Shown: piece by piece, positions 16,926 through 25,395 of the stretch
Numbering within the stretch: the stretch's first letter is position 1
How the letters are laid out: every line of letters starts with the position of its first letter
NCBI RefSeq assembly: GCF_030009775.1
Contig: NZ_JASCTH010000027.1
Coordinates: forward strand, 62,001 to 126,000
Source of the DNA: Actinoplanes sandaracinus
GTDB taxonomy: Bacteria > Actinomycetota > Actinomycetes > Mycobacteriales > Micromonosporaceae
DNA length: 64,000 bases
Direction: 5' to 3'
Notes under the pieces: generated by a model
Databases searched by the model: none
Told to the model about the DNA's origin: nothing
Seen by the model: only the letters and a program-made list of their open reading frames with translations
Made by a program: the position numbers and the translations under genes

Positions 16926-17966
16926 TCAGCGCACGCCCGGCCCCGGCGGCCGCCCGTTCGCCCAGAGCCAGTTCTTGAAGTAGGCGTGCTCCTCGCCGCT
17001 GCCCCAGAACCAACCCCACTGCACGCCCGCCGTGACGTGCTGGCCGAGCTCGTCGAAGACGGCTTTCGCCTGGGCGCGCTGCTGGGTCAGGCAGTAGTAG
17101 GTCGCCATCCAGTCCAGCACGATGCCGAGCGGCGCGGCGCCGTGCGGGCCGGCCCGAAACTTCACGATGCACTGCTCGAGTTCCTGGCGCACCTCCGGCC
17201 GGAGGAAGTACTTGCGGGTCTGTGTCAGCTGCTTGCGGTGGAACGCGCCCCAGGCGAACTCCCGCAACGCGTACTCGAAGTGCGCGGTCAGTGGCAGCAG
17301 CACCGAGCGGTGTCCCGGCGGCGCCGCCATCGCCACGTCGCGAGCGATCGTGAACATCTCCTCGTGCGAGCCGTACCACTTCTCGCAGCGGAGAGTGAGG
17401 GCCTGCAAGTGCAGGTGCAGGTTGTGCGGGTCGCGTCGCCGCCCCTCGGCGAAGACCCGCTCGAACGAGCCGCGGGTGGAGCCGAACATCGTGCTCAGCA
17501 TCACCTCGAACGGCACCGGGTCGGCCGGGCCGGCGAGGTCGATCGCCCGCTGAGCGAGTTGCGCGGCCGAGGCGGAGAGGCGGTGGAACTCGGCGAACTG
17601 TTCCTCGGAGGTGTCGGCGGCCGATGCGCCGCCCCGTGCCGTTCCGGCCCGCCCGTGCACCGCCATCGCCTCGATCAGCGCGGCGTCCGGGTCCGAGGGT
17701 TCGGCCTCCAGCCACGCACGCAGCCACATGTCGTCCTGCTCGGCCACGTCGGCGAGCACGCTGAGGCGCACTCGCCGCACCGGCCAGTCGGCGTCGGCGT
17801 CCTCGATCGCCTTCTTGCCGGCCCGCCAGTTGCCGACCCGGACCTGTTCCCGCACCGCCCGCAGGATCGGGTCGGTGAGGGCCAGCTCCGGATCGAATTC
17901 CGGCATCTCCGGCATCTCTCCGCCGAAGGCGTACCGGATGGCGAAGCGGGGGGTGAAGAGGAACAT
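16926..17966 (-). CDS. Conserved hypothetical protein with TPR-like helices
   Basis: 346 residues, helical throughout, no signal or membrane segment. It starts MFLFTPRFAIRYAFGGEMPE and contains repeated helical pairs such as AQLAQRAIDLAGPADPVPFE and RRRDPHNLHLHLQALTLRCE, which look like loose TPR units. Near the end is WGWFWGSGEEHAYFKNWLWA. I recognise the pattern as an actinobacterial family without known function. It lies between a convergent nitroreductase-hemerythrin gene and lexA on the same strand, with a gap of 70 nt to lexA. Confidence 0.7.
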   Translation of the reverse strand: MFLFTPRFAIRYAFGGEMPEMPEFDPELALTDPILRAVREQVRVGNWRAGKKAIEDADADWPVRRVRLSVLADVAEQDDMWLRAWLEAEPSDPDAALIEAMAVHGRAGTARGGASAADTSEEQFAEFHRLSASAAQLAQRAIDLAGPADPVPFEVMLSTMFGSTRGSFERVFAEGRRRDPHNLHLHLQALTLRCEKWYGSHEEMFTIARDVAMAAPPGHRSVLLPLTAHFEYALREFAWGAFHRKQLTQTRKYFLRPEVRQELEQCIVKFRAGPHGAAPLGIVLDWMATYYCLTQQRAQAKAVFDELGQHVTAGVQWGWFWGSGEEHAYFKNWLWANGRPPGPGVR

Positions 17967-18036
17967 CGCCGCAGATTAGTGGATCTTCGATCGCCGGGAC
18001 GACCCGCGGCGGCTCGCTGTGATCACAGCGGTGTGA

Positions 18037-18678
18037 TCACACGCGGCGCAGGACCGAGACCACCTTGCCCAGGATGACCGCGTCGTCGCCGGGGATCGGC
18101 TCGTAGGCGGGGTTGCGCGGCTCCAGGAACACGTGGCCGTGGCGGCGCTGGAACACCTTCACGGTGGCCTCCTCGTCGATCATCGCGGCGACGATGTCAC
18201 CGTTCCACGCCTCCGACTGCTGGCGCACCACCACGATGTCACCGTCACAGATCGCGGCGTCCACCATCGAGTCGCCCCGCACACGCAGGCTGAACAGGGT
18301 GCCGCGCCCGACCAGGTCACGAGGCAGGTTCAGCAGCTCCTCAGCGGACTCGTCGGCGAGGATCGGGGCGCCGGCGGCGATCGTGCCGACCAGCGGCACA
18401 CCCACGGTCTCGCCGGAGCGCTCGGCCGCGCCGCCGGACGGTTCCAGGAACATGCGGATGTCGACCGGGCGGCCCACCGTGCGGCCGCGGCGCAGGAAGC
18501 CCGCGTCCTCCAGGGTGCGCAGGTGACGGCCGACCGTGGAGGAGGACATGCCCAGGGCGTCGGCGATCTCACGGGTGGAGGGCGCGTAACCGTATTTCAC
18601 CGCCGCGTCCCGGATCACCATGAGAATGCGCCGGAGACGCTCGGGCAGGACGGACGTGTCGAATTCCTCGGGTAGCAC
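18037..18678 (-). CDS. lexA: LexA-type repressor (SOS regulator or relative)
   Basis: 213 residues from GTG 18676-18678. The frame is open much further upstream through the ABC permease, but that part is antisense-like noise. Winged helix: LPERLRRILMVIRDAAVKYG, STREIADALGMSSSTVGRHL. The cleavage dyad Ala-Gly is in GTIAAGAPILADESAEE, the catalytic Ser in VRGDSMVDAAICDGD, and the Lys in EATVKVFQRRHGH. So it should self-cleave with RecA after DNA damage. I saw no clear CGAAC-N4-GTTCG box ahead of the start, so autoregulation is not supported. Another lexA elsewhere in the genome is possible. Confidence 0.88.
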   Translation of the reverse strand: MLPEEFDTSVLPERLRRILMVIRDAAVKYGYAPSTREIADALGMSSSTVGRHLRTLEDAGFLRRGRTVGRPVDIRMFLEPSGGAAERSGETVGVPLVGTIAAGAPILADESAEELLNLPRDLVGRGTLFSLRVRGDSMVDAAICDGDIVVVRQQSEAWNGDIVAAMIDEEATVKVFQRRHGHVFLEPRNPAYEPIPGDDAVILGKVVSVLRRV

Positions 18679-18785
18679 CTGCAGATCTTGCCCCGTGACG
18701 AACCGGAACCCAAACCGCCGCGCCGTGCCCTGCCCATCCGTACCCGAGCGGCTTTCCCGGGTGTGCTCCTGATCGGAACCTGCCG

Positions 18786-19631
18786 TCACAGGTCGCGGCG
18801 CTGGAACGACAGCGCCGCGAGCCCGAGCACCAGGGCGGTCCACACGGCCGCCCACAGCAGGTAGGCGCCGGTCAGCGGGTTCATGCTGAGGAACGGCGAC
18901 TCCTCGATGCCGGAGCCGATCTGGGCGAGCAGCGCCGGGTCCTGGAACGAGTTCATCGCCCCGCGCCACAGCCCGTCGGTCGGCAGCAGCATCCGGGAGA
19001 CCGTGCCGACCAGGGCGACGCTCGGATTGTCGAGGGCCTCGCCGACCGACCCGACGACCCCGGCGATCCAGGTCGCCCCGAACAGGCCGACCGCCATGAT
19101 CCCGGACGCCATCGGGGAGATCACGGTGGAGAACAGCAGGCTCAGCGTCATCAGCGCGGCCGTCTGCGCGGCCAGCAGCATCAGCCCGGTCACCGGATGC
19201 GGCGGCCAGTAGCCGACGGTGAGGTGCACGATCAGGAATTCGGCGACCCCGGCGACGGTGACGAACCCGGCGCCGAACCCGACCAGCCCCAGCCACTTGC
19301 CGACCAGCACCTCGGCCCGGCGGACCGGACGGGTCATCATGGCCAGCGCGATGCCCGACTCCACCTCGCCGGACAGCGTCGGCCCGGCCAGGAACGCGGT
19401 GCCCAGCGCGGCGATCAGGCTGAATCCGAACATCACCAGGTTCAGCACGGTCGACCCGGCCATCCGGGCCTCGCCACTGGTCAGACCACCGTAATCGGAG
19501 TCGATCTCGGAGAATCCCCAGGCGCTGAGCGCCAGCAGGACGGCGGTCAGCACGGCGAGCGAACGCAGCACCCGGCGGCGCGACGCCTCCTGCAGGGTCA
19601 GCGCGGCGACGGTCACGACCGTGGTCATCAA
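18786..19631 (-). CDS. ABC-2 type transporter permease
   Basis: 281 residues with six hydrophobic segments. It has the ABC-2 membrane pattern of the NosY/YhaP-like branch: LTLQEASRRRVLRSLAVLTA at the N-terminus, TLSGEVESGIALAMMTRPVR in the cytosolic loop, and a C-terminal SFQRRDL. ATG overlaps the ATPase stop (19628-19631). It is the last gene of the sigma / anti-sigma / ABC operon. The substrate is unknown. The GEVESG / MMTRPVRR motif is typical of permeases that move or act on envelope components. Confidence 0.85.
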   Translation of the reverse strand: MMTTVVTVAALTLQEASRRRVLRSLAVLTAVLLALSAWGFSEIDSDYGGLTSGEARMAGSTVLNLVMFGFSLIAALGTAFLAGPTLSGEVESGIALAMMTRPVRRAEVLVGKWLGLVGFGAGFVTVAGVAEFLIVHLTVGYWPPHPVTGLMLLAAQTAALMTLSLLFSTVISPMASGIMAVGLFGATWIAGVVGSVGEALDNPSVALVGTVSRMLLPTDGLWRGAMNSFQDPALLAQIGSGIEESPFLSMNPLTGAYLLWAAVWTALVLGLAALSFQRRDL

Positions 19632-20524
19632 AGCTCCTCGGGCTGGGTACGCAGGATGTCGAGCAGCCGCTCCTCGAGGCTGACCCGGGCCGGTTCCACC
19701 GCGTGCACCCGCACACCCAGCTTCACCAGATCGGCGATCAGAGCCGGCACATCGTCCGGCAGCGTCACCGTGTAGTGGTCGCCCTCACGGGCGAACGGCT
19801 CCAGCAGGGCCGCGGCCTCGGCGGTGACGTTCGTCAGCACCAGCCGCAGCTCTCGGCGCCCCAGCAACTCGGGCAACGTCCCGGCGGCGGCCACCCGGCC
19901 CCGGTCGAGGATCACCACCCGGTCGCAGACCCGCTCCACCTCACCGATCAGGTGCGAGTTCAGCAGCACCGCGACGTCGCGCTCCTTGAGCGACAGCAGC
20001 AGGTCACGCACGTCGGCGCGGCCGAGCGGGTCCAGTGCGCTGGTCGGCTCGTCGAGAACCACCAGTTCGGGACGGGCGACCAGCGCCACGGCCAGGCCCA
20101 GCCGCTGCTGCATGCCCTTGGAGAACCCGCCGACGCGGTCCTTCGCCCGGTCGGCGAGGCCCACCAGGCCGAGGCTCTCCCGCCGGTCCGAGCCGGAGAT
20201 CTTCACCCCCGCGAGGCGTACGTGCAGCGCCAGCACCTCATCCGCGGACAGCCAGGGCTGATAGCGGAACAGCTCCGGCAGGTACCCGACACGTTCCCGC
20301 GATCTCGGGTCGGTGTTCGGGCGCCCGAGCAGCATCACCTCCCCGGCGTCCGGGCGGACCAGGCCGAGCATCATCTTGATGACGCTGGTCTTCCCGGCGC
20401 CGTTGGGGCCGAGCAGCCCGAGCACCTCCCCACGGCCGACGGTGAACGAGACACCGTCGACCGCCACCCGCTTCTTGTAGCGCTTACGCAGGTGGGAAGC
20501 CCACACGGCGGGGGAGTCGGTCAC
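19628..20524 (-). CDS. ABC transporter ATP-binding protein
   Basis: 298 residues. GTG 20522-20524 lies in a GTGA overlap with the anti-sigma gene; the frame extends upstream but is then antisense-like. Walker A is LLGPNGAGKTSVIKMMLGL, signature FSKGMQQRLGLAVALV, Walker B LVVLDEPTSALDPLG and switch LLNSHLIGEVERVCD. The signature has SKGMQ in place of SGGxx, a known variant in this branch. The C-terminal domain ends SLEERLLDILRTQPEEL. It pairs with the permease downstream. Confidence 0.9.
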   Translation of the reverse strand: MTDSPAVWASHLRKRYKKRVAVDGVSFTVGRGEVLGLLGPNGAGKTSVIKMMLGLVRPDAGEVMLLGRPNTDPRSRERVGYLPELFRYQPWLSADEVLALHVRLAGVKISGSDRRESLGLVGLADRAKDRVGGFSKGMQQRLGLAVALVARPELVVLDEPTSALDPLGRADVRDLLLSLKERDVAVLLNSHLIGEVERVCDRVVILDRGRVAAAGTLPELLGRRELRLVLTNVTAEAAALLEPFAREGDHYTVTLPDDVPALIADLVKLGVRVHAVEPARVSLEERLLDILRTQPEEL

Positions 20525-21585
20525 TTCTTCCACCGCAGTGCCCGGGCGACCTCGAGAACCTCGTCGGTGCTGAGCGAGCCGCCGACGCCGGTCACGTACC
20601 CCTTGTCGACCCACACCACCGCGGCGAGAGTGCCGTCCCGGGTGGCCAGCACGGTCGCCGGCAGCCCGTTGACGTCGGTGGTGAAGCTGGTCTCGGTGCC
20701 CGACTTCACGATCAGCGGCAGCGTGGTCGGTTCCTTCGTGAACGACCGCAGTTGATCGGCCACGCCCGCCGGCAGGCCCGGCAGCGACAGCAGATAGTCG
20801 CGGGCCGTCTCGAACGGGATGCCCGTGGAGAAGCCCTTCGGCGCCGCCACCCGGCCGACGATCAAGGCCGGCACCCCCCGTGCCTCCGGCCAGACCGCGG
20901 CCATCCCGGGCCCGGCGGTCAGACTGAACTCGCTGTTCTCCATCCCGGCCGGCGGCGCCGGAAGCGCCTGGCCGGTGGCCTGCCGGGCCTTTTCCGCGTC
21001 GAACCGGAAGACGCCCCGGATGCGGTCGCCGACGGTGAACTGCGGCGCCCCGGTCACCCCCTGCGGCAGGTCGTCGACCAGCGGACTGGGCAGTCCGGTC
21101 ACCTCCCGGGCCTCCCGGGCGTCCTCCACCCGGCGGAGGTTCGGCTTCTCCACCACCGTCAGGGTTCCGAACGCCGACAGGTCGGGCAGGCGCACCAGAT
21201 CGGCCTGATCCACGGTGACCGGCGCGATCTTCTCGGCCCGGAAGATCTGGAACCAGTCGCCGGCCGCGGCCGCCGACGCCCCACCGAGCAGCGCCATCAC
21301 CCCCACCACCGCGATCACCGGGCTGCGCAGCGTGAACTTTTTCCTGGTCGCGACCTTCGGCGCCGGCTCGGTCAGGGCACCGCGCAGCCGCTGCCACCCG
21401 GCGTCGACGTCCACGTCGGCGTCGCACCGCAGCGCCGACGCCACCAGCAGCGCGTCGGCCGACGCCGCGTCCATCCGTGACCGGCACTCGGGGCACGCGC
21501 CGACATGGTCACGGTCGACGTCGGCGACGCCGTCCGGCTCGTCGAGCAGGCGGCGCAGCAGGCCCTCACTCGGATGACTGGCCAC
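20521..21585 (-). CDS. Membrane anti-sigma factor-like protein with large extracellular domain
   Basis: 354 residues. The N-terminal zinc-finger motif HVGACPECRSRMDAASADAL (HxxxCxxC) is that of ZAS anti-sigma domains. One membrane helix follows at about 93-110 (SPVIAVVGVMALLGGASAAA). The remaining 240 residues would be outside, with a DUF4367-like mixed fold (TLPLIVKSGTETSFTTDVNG). Its start overlaps the sigma gene by 20 nt, and its stop overlaps the ATPase start. It would hold the ECF sigma factor until an envelope signal is sensed. Confidence 0.82.
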   Translation of the reverse strand: MASHPSEGLLRRLLDEPDGVADVDRDHVGACPECRSRMDAASADALLVASALRCDADVDVDAGWQRLRGALTEPAPKVATRKKFTLRSPVIAVVGVMALLGGASAAAAGDWFQIFRAEKIAPVTVDQADLVRLPDLSAFGTLTVVEKPNLRRVEDAREAREVTGLPSPLVDDLPQGVTGAPQFTVGDRIRGVFRFDAEKARQATGQALPAPPAGMENSEFSLTAGPGMAAVWPEARGVPALIVGRVAAPKGFSTGIPFETARDYLLSLPGLPAGVADQLRSFTKEPTTLPLIVKSGTETSFTTDVNGLPATVLATRDGTLAAVVWVDKGYVTGVGGSLSTDEVLEVARALRWKK

Positions 21586-22141
21586 GGTTCAACTCCTCGC
21601 GTAGAGCGGATTCGGCGCGCCGCACGGTCGTGCCGACGCTGCCGGGGGAGAGGTCGAGAGCGGCGGCGACCTCGGCGTAGCTCAGGCCGCTGTGCCGCAG
21701 CACCAGGGCCACGGCCTGTTTGCGGGGGAGACGGGACAGCGCTGCCCGTACCCGGCGATGTTCTTCCCGGGTGACCACCGCGTCGGCCACGTCCGGCGCG
21801 ACCGCGTCGCCGGCGCCGCCGGCGGCCTCCTCCCGGACGGCCCGCCGCCGCCCGGACCGCAGATGGTTGAGGGCGGTGTGCGCGGCGGCCACACAGAGCC
21901 AGCCGATCGCCTCGCCGGCGGGCACGTTCGTCCGGCCGAACGCCAGGAACGTCTCCTGCGCCACATCCTCGGCCTCGTCCCGTGATCCCAGGACCCGGGC
22001 GGCCACCCCCACGACTTTCGGGTAGGCCGCCCGGAATATGTGTTCCAGGTCGGCTCGCACGGAGGCCGGCACGGCGTCCTCCCGCTCGGTCAACAGTTGC
22101 TTCACACCAGGAAAGCACCGCTGCCACCAGGAATGTGACAC
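21566..22141 (-). CDS. ECF-type RNA polymerase sigma factor
   Basis: 191 residues. Region 2: LEHIFRAAYPKVVGVAARVL, GSRDEAEDVAQETFLAF. Region 4: LSRLPRKQAVALVLRHSGLS, YAEVAAALDLSPGSVGTTVR, RAESALREEL. The N-terminal residues before about 25 are poorly conserved, so a later start is possible. It is the first gene of a coupled operon with anti-sigma, ABC ATPase and permease, which are likely its main targets. No promoter copy of its own -35/-10 could be picked out. Confidence 0.88.
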   Translation of the reverse strand: MSHSWWQRCFPGVKQLLTEREDAVPASVRADLEHIFRAAYPKVVGVAARVLGSRDEAEDVAQETFLAFGRTNVPAGEAIGWLCVAAAHTALNHLRSGRRRAVREEAAGGAGDAVAPDVADAVVTREEHRRVRAALSRLPRKQAVALVLRHSGLSYAEVAAALDLSPGSVGTTVRRAESALREELNRGQSSE

Positions 22142-22218
22142 CCCGCGGGCGAGAACTCCGCCGGCCGGTCCCGCCCGGTACCCGGCCGCCGCACCCTACG
22201 CTTGCGGCGGCGCCCCGG

Positions 22219-22635
22219 TCATCGGCTCACGAGCCGGAACCGCTTGGTCACGATCATGGTGTCGTCGTCGACGGTGAAATGAGGGTCGCCGAGTTCGGCC
22301 CGCACCTCCGCGCCGTGCCAGAACTCCTCGTGTCCGGCCCGCCACTGCGCCACGGTCTCGTCGCCCTCGCCCTCGTCGATCGCGTGCCGCAGATCGACGT
22401 CGGCGAGCCGCACCACCCGCACCTCGGTCAACTCGATCACCCCGACGGGCCGGTCACCGGAGTCCACCACCACGAGCCGCTCGCCGGCCTCGGGCAACTT
22501 CTCGTCGTCACGCTCGTACTCCAGAAGGAGCCCCGACGTCGTCGTCTTGGCGCCGGACAGGACCGCGGCGACCAGCTGGTCGCGCAACGGTCCTGGAAAC
22601 GCGAACTCCATGCGCGGTAGATCCTCATCACTCAT
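22219..22635 (-). CDS. ASCH-domain protein
   Basis: 138 residues from ATG 22633-22635 (MSDEDLPRMEFAFPGPLRDQ); an open frame upstream is not protein-like. The ASCH pattern is GAKTTTSGLLLEYERDDEKL, GERLVVVDSGDRPVGVIELT, RVVRLADVDLRHAIDEGEGD and an FWHGAEVRAELGDP end. ASCH domains resemble PUA RNA-binding folds, and some are ribonucleases or amidohydrolases. The function here is open. The gene is divergent from the SDR gene at 22767. Confidence 0.85.
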   Translation of the reverse strand: MSDEDLPRMEFAFPGPLRDQLVAAVLSGAKTTTSGLLLEYERDDEKLPEAGERLVVVDSGDRPVGVIELTEVRVVRLADVDLRHAIDEGEGDETVAQWRAGHEEFWHGAEVRAELGDPHFTVDDDTMIVTKRFRLVSR

Positions 22636-22766
22636 TCCGGAAACCGTACGCCGGTGATCGATCCACGGCCCGCATCGATCCGGGCGCGCTCCCGCGGCCG
22701 TGACGCGCGAACGTGACGTCCGATGACCGCCAGACCGGTGCGCCGGTTCCCGGCAGGCTCGGGGAC

Positions 22767-23510
22767 ATGAGCGACACGATGATGGACAAGGTGGCACTGG
22801 TCACCGGCGGTAGCCGGGGGATCGGGGCGGCGATCGCGCTGCGGCTGGCCGAACAGGGCGCCGACGTGGTTCTGACGTACCAGGAGAACAAGGACCGGGC
22901 CGAGACCGTGGCCGAACAGATTCGACGGCAGGGCCGCCGGGCGGAGGCGGTGCGGGTGGACAGCGGCGACCCGGCGGCCCTCGTCGCCGCGGTCGACGGT
23001 GTCGCGAGCCGGTGGGGACGATTGGACATCCTGGTCAACAACGCCGGCACGTTCCGGGCGGGCCCGGTCGAACAGTTGACGATGGACGACTTCGAGCAGA
23101 CCGTGGCGGTCAACGTCCGCGCGCCGTTCGTGGCCTCGCAGGCGGCCGTGCGGCACATGCCGGCCGGCGGGCGGATCATCAACATCGGCAGCAACGTGGC
23201 CGAGCGGTCGCCGTTCCCCGGCTTCTCGCTGTACTCGATGAGCAAGTCGGCCCTGATCGGCCTGACGAAGGCGCTCGGCCGTGAGCTCGGCCCGCGCGCC
23301 ATCACGGTGAACCTGGTGAACCCGGGCCCGACCGACACCGACATGAATCCGTCGGACGGGCCGCTCGCCGCCACGATCAACGGGCTGACCGCGCTCGGCC
23401 ACTACGCGCAACCAGCCGACATCGCGGCCGCCGTCGCGTTCCTGGCCGGGCCGGACGGACGCTACCTCACCGGCGCGACGGTCGACGTGGACGGTGGTTT
23501 CTCCTGCTGA
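22767..23510 (+). CDS. SDR-family oxidoreductase
   Basis: 247 residues from ATG 22767. Classical short-chain dehydrogenase: NAD(P) site TGGSRGIGAAIALRL, NNAG (ILVNNAGTFRAGPV), catalytic Ser in IINIGSNVAERSPFPGFS and the YSMSKSALIGLTKALGREL motif (Tyr-x3-Lys), then NPGPTDTDMNPSDG. It is close to 3-oxoacyl-ACP reductase-like SDRs. An upstream in-frame ATG at 22713 adds an unlikely N-terminus. The substrate is unknown. A strong hairpin terminator follows 30 nt after the stop. Confidence 0.9.
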   Translation: MSDTMMDKVALVTGGSRGIGAAIALRLAEQGADVVLTYQENKDRAETVAEQIRRQGRRAEAVRVDSGDPAALVAAVDGVASRWGRLDILVNNAGTFRAGPVEQLTMDDFEQTVAVNVRAPFVASQAAVRHMPAGGRIINIGSNVAERSPFPGFSLYSMSKSALIGLTKALGRELGPRAITVNLVNPGPTDTDMNPSDGPLAATINGLTALGHYAQPADIAAAVAFLAGPDGRYLTGATVDVDGGFSC

Positions 23511-23540
23511 CCACGACGCCGACCGGCCGGTAGGCACTGC

Positions 23541-23577
23541 CCGTGGAGGCCCCCGTCAACCGAGGGGGCCTCCACGG
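23541..23577. terminator. Bidirectional hairpin terminator
   Basis: CCGTGGAGGCCCCC (23541-23554) pairs with GGGGGCCTCCACGG (23564-23577) around a 9-nt loop, a perfect 14-bp stem between convergent SDR and membrane-protein genes. Confidence 0.85.
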
Positions 23578-23581
23578 CGGG

Positions 23582-24151
23582 CTATCCGGCCGGCCGGTGC
23601 CCGGCGTCGTATCCGGCGTGCTGGCTCGCCTGCCATGCGGCGTACTGCTGTGCGGCGTGCGCGTAGGCGGCCTGAGCGGCGGCGACGAAATTCGGGTGCG
23701 CCTTCGGGAAGTCGACAGCGGAGCCGTCCTGTGACACGAAGCCCCACGGCAGCACGCGATAGGTGCCGCGGCTCTGGAGGATGATGCCGGCGAAGGCGGC
23801 CACGAACGCCAGCAGGATGAGCAGCGGGCCGACCTCGTTGAAAGCGTTCGCGAGCACGAAACTGAGCGGCAGCAGGGCGATCAGGGAGATGCCGATGATC
23901 AGCCGGTTCCGGTGGAGCTTCTCGCACTGCGGGCAGAACGGCCAGGCCTGTGCCTGCACCTCCTTGCGCATCACCAGAGTCACGATCAGGAAGGGCAGGG
24001 CGCCGAGGAGGATCAGGAAGTACGCCCAGGTCGGCGGCTTGGACCAGAACTTGACCGGCTTGCGTAGCGACGCCGGCTCGCCGTGCCGCGAGCAGAGGTC
24101 GGGTATGCCGGTGCCGTTGTGGACCAGGCCGGACGGGATGGTGATGCTCAT
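23582..24151 (-). CDS. Hypothetical membrane protein with CPQC motif
   Basis: 189 residues. Four hydrophobic segments (about 42-62, 84-104, 106-125 and a short edge) surround a cysteine pair FCPQCEKLHRNRL that may bind zinc. An N-terminal CSRHGEPASLRK adds another Cys/His. The C-terminus is alanine-rich and basic (AAAQAAYAHAAQQYAAWQAS). This looks like a small zinc-ribbon membrane protein of unknown function. It is the only gene between the SDR terminator and the next minus-strand membrane gene. Confidence 0.65.
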   Translation of the reverse strand: MSITIPSGLVHNGTGIPDLCSRHGEPASLRKPVKFWSKPPTWAYFLILLGALPFLIVTLVMRKEVQAQAWPFCPQCEKLHRNRLIIGISLIALLPLSFVLANAFNEVGPLLILLAFVAAFAGIILQSRGTYRVLPWGFVSQDGSAVDFPKAHPNFVAAAQAAYAHAAQQYAAWQASQHAGYDAGHRPAG

Positions 24152-24299
24152 GGGCGCCTCGAAAGAACCGCAGCCGAAGGGCTGAGAATAAGTGATCTTG
24201 CCAGCGCGGGATCGTAACAGGACAGGCGCTCCCGGCTCAGCCCGCCGGCCTGCGGACTCATGGCGCGCGACCCCCGGCGGACCGTTCGCCCGCCCGCGG

Positions 24300-25115
24300 C
24301 TATTCGGCTCCGTCGCGGGTCTGAGCCCACGCCGCGGTGAGGCCGCTGGCTCCGATCGTGAGGAACACCGCCGCGAACAGCCAGAAGGCGGCGAACAAGA
24401 AGCCGTGATCGAGCAACGCGGCGATCATGACCAACGCGCCGGCCAGCGCGGTCACCGCGTAGCCGGCCCGGAGGCCGGACGCGCACAGGGCCGCGAGAAC
24501 GATCGGCCCGACCACCCACAGCGCCACAGCGGCCCAGACGATGCCGGAGTCGCCGGTGAAAAGCCCGGCCGCGGCCGGTAGCGCGGGCAGGGCGATGAAC
24601 GCCGCGGCGGCGAGGCGCCATGAGCGGGCGGCGACGCGGCCGATGCCACGACGTAGCAGCGAGGGCACGATGGTGGCCGCCCAGAGGAGAAGCGCGACGG
24701 GGAAGTAGTACAGGCCGAGGTTGCCGGAGAGGAAGGCGAACGCGGTGAACCCCGTCGCGGCGGCGGCCGTGGCCGGACCGCGGACCTTGGCGGGCAGCGC
24801 GGCCGGCATGGCTGCGACGAGTACCGGCAGCAAGGTGAGCATCGCCAGAGCGGGCCCGTACCGCCGCAGGACGCTCTGCCCTTCGACGCCGGCGTGGGCC
24901 GACTTCAGGGGCAGTTCTATGGACGGCATCAGGAAGCTCACGTACGCGGCGATCAGCACGCCGAGCGCCACAGCGACCGTGCGCAGTGCCCGGTCGGCTC
25001 TCGCGGCGTGGTTCAGAGCACTGTCCGAGGGCTCCACGCGACGTGCTCGTGGGCGGGCCTTGGCCGCCTCGGGTAAAGCTTCGCTGGTCACGCTTCCTCC
25101 ACCGTTATCCACCAT
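24300..25115 (-). CDS. Multi-pass membrane protein of unknown function
   Basis: 271 residues from ATG 25113-25115 (MVDNGGGSVTSEALPEAAKA); an open frame extends upstream but is not protein-like. There is a short basic cytosolic N-terminus, then about eight hydrophobic segments rich in Ala, Leu and Gly. No family motif is recognised. An alternative start is the GTG eight codons later. The 280 nt upstream (25116-25395) hold no gene that I can support. Confidence 0.6.
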   Translation of the reverse strand: MVDNGGGSVTSEALPEAAKARPRARRVEPSDSALNHAARADRALRTVAVALGVLIAAYVSFLMPSIELPLKSAHAGVEGQSVLRRYGPALAMLTLLPVLVAAMPAALPAKVRGPATAAAATGFTAFAFLSGNLGLYYFPVALLLWAATIVPSLLRRGIGRVAARSWRLAAAAFIALPALPAAAGLFTGDSGIVWAAVALWVVGPIVLAALCASGLRAGYAVTALAGALVMIAALLDHGFLFAAFWLFAAVFLTIGASGLTAAWAQTRDGAE

Positions 25116-25395
25116 GTCGTAACTCCGCGGGCGCGGCGGCTGCCGGTGGACACGGGCCGGGACCGGATCGGCGGTTCCCAGGCGCGCTCCGTGTGCTGGT
25201 GGGGCGGTCAGCGTATGGATCGCGCGACCCCTACGGTCATCCTGTGAGTCGGCAGTCCCGCTGCTCTGAACGGGCGGGAGCCGGAGCGCTTCGGACCATG
25301 ATCGCCAGGCGAAGGTGCGCATGAAGGCTCCACCGTTCGGCGTTGCGGACGCGGCCACGCACTCGCATCGGTGTCGCTCCGCCGCATCTGACGAG

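Noticed and set aside
18679..18785. SOS box ahead of lexA
   Set aside because: No CGAAC-N4-GTTCG-like palindrome is found in the gap.
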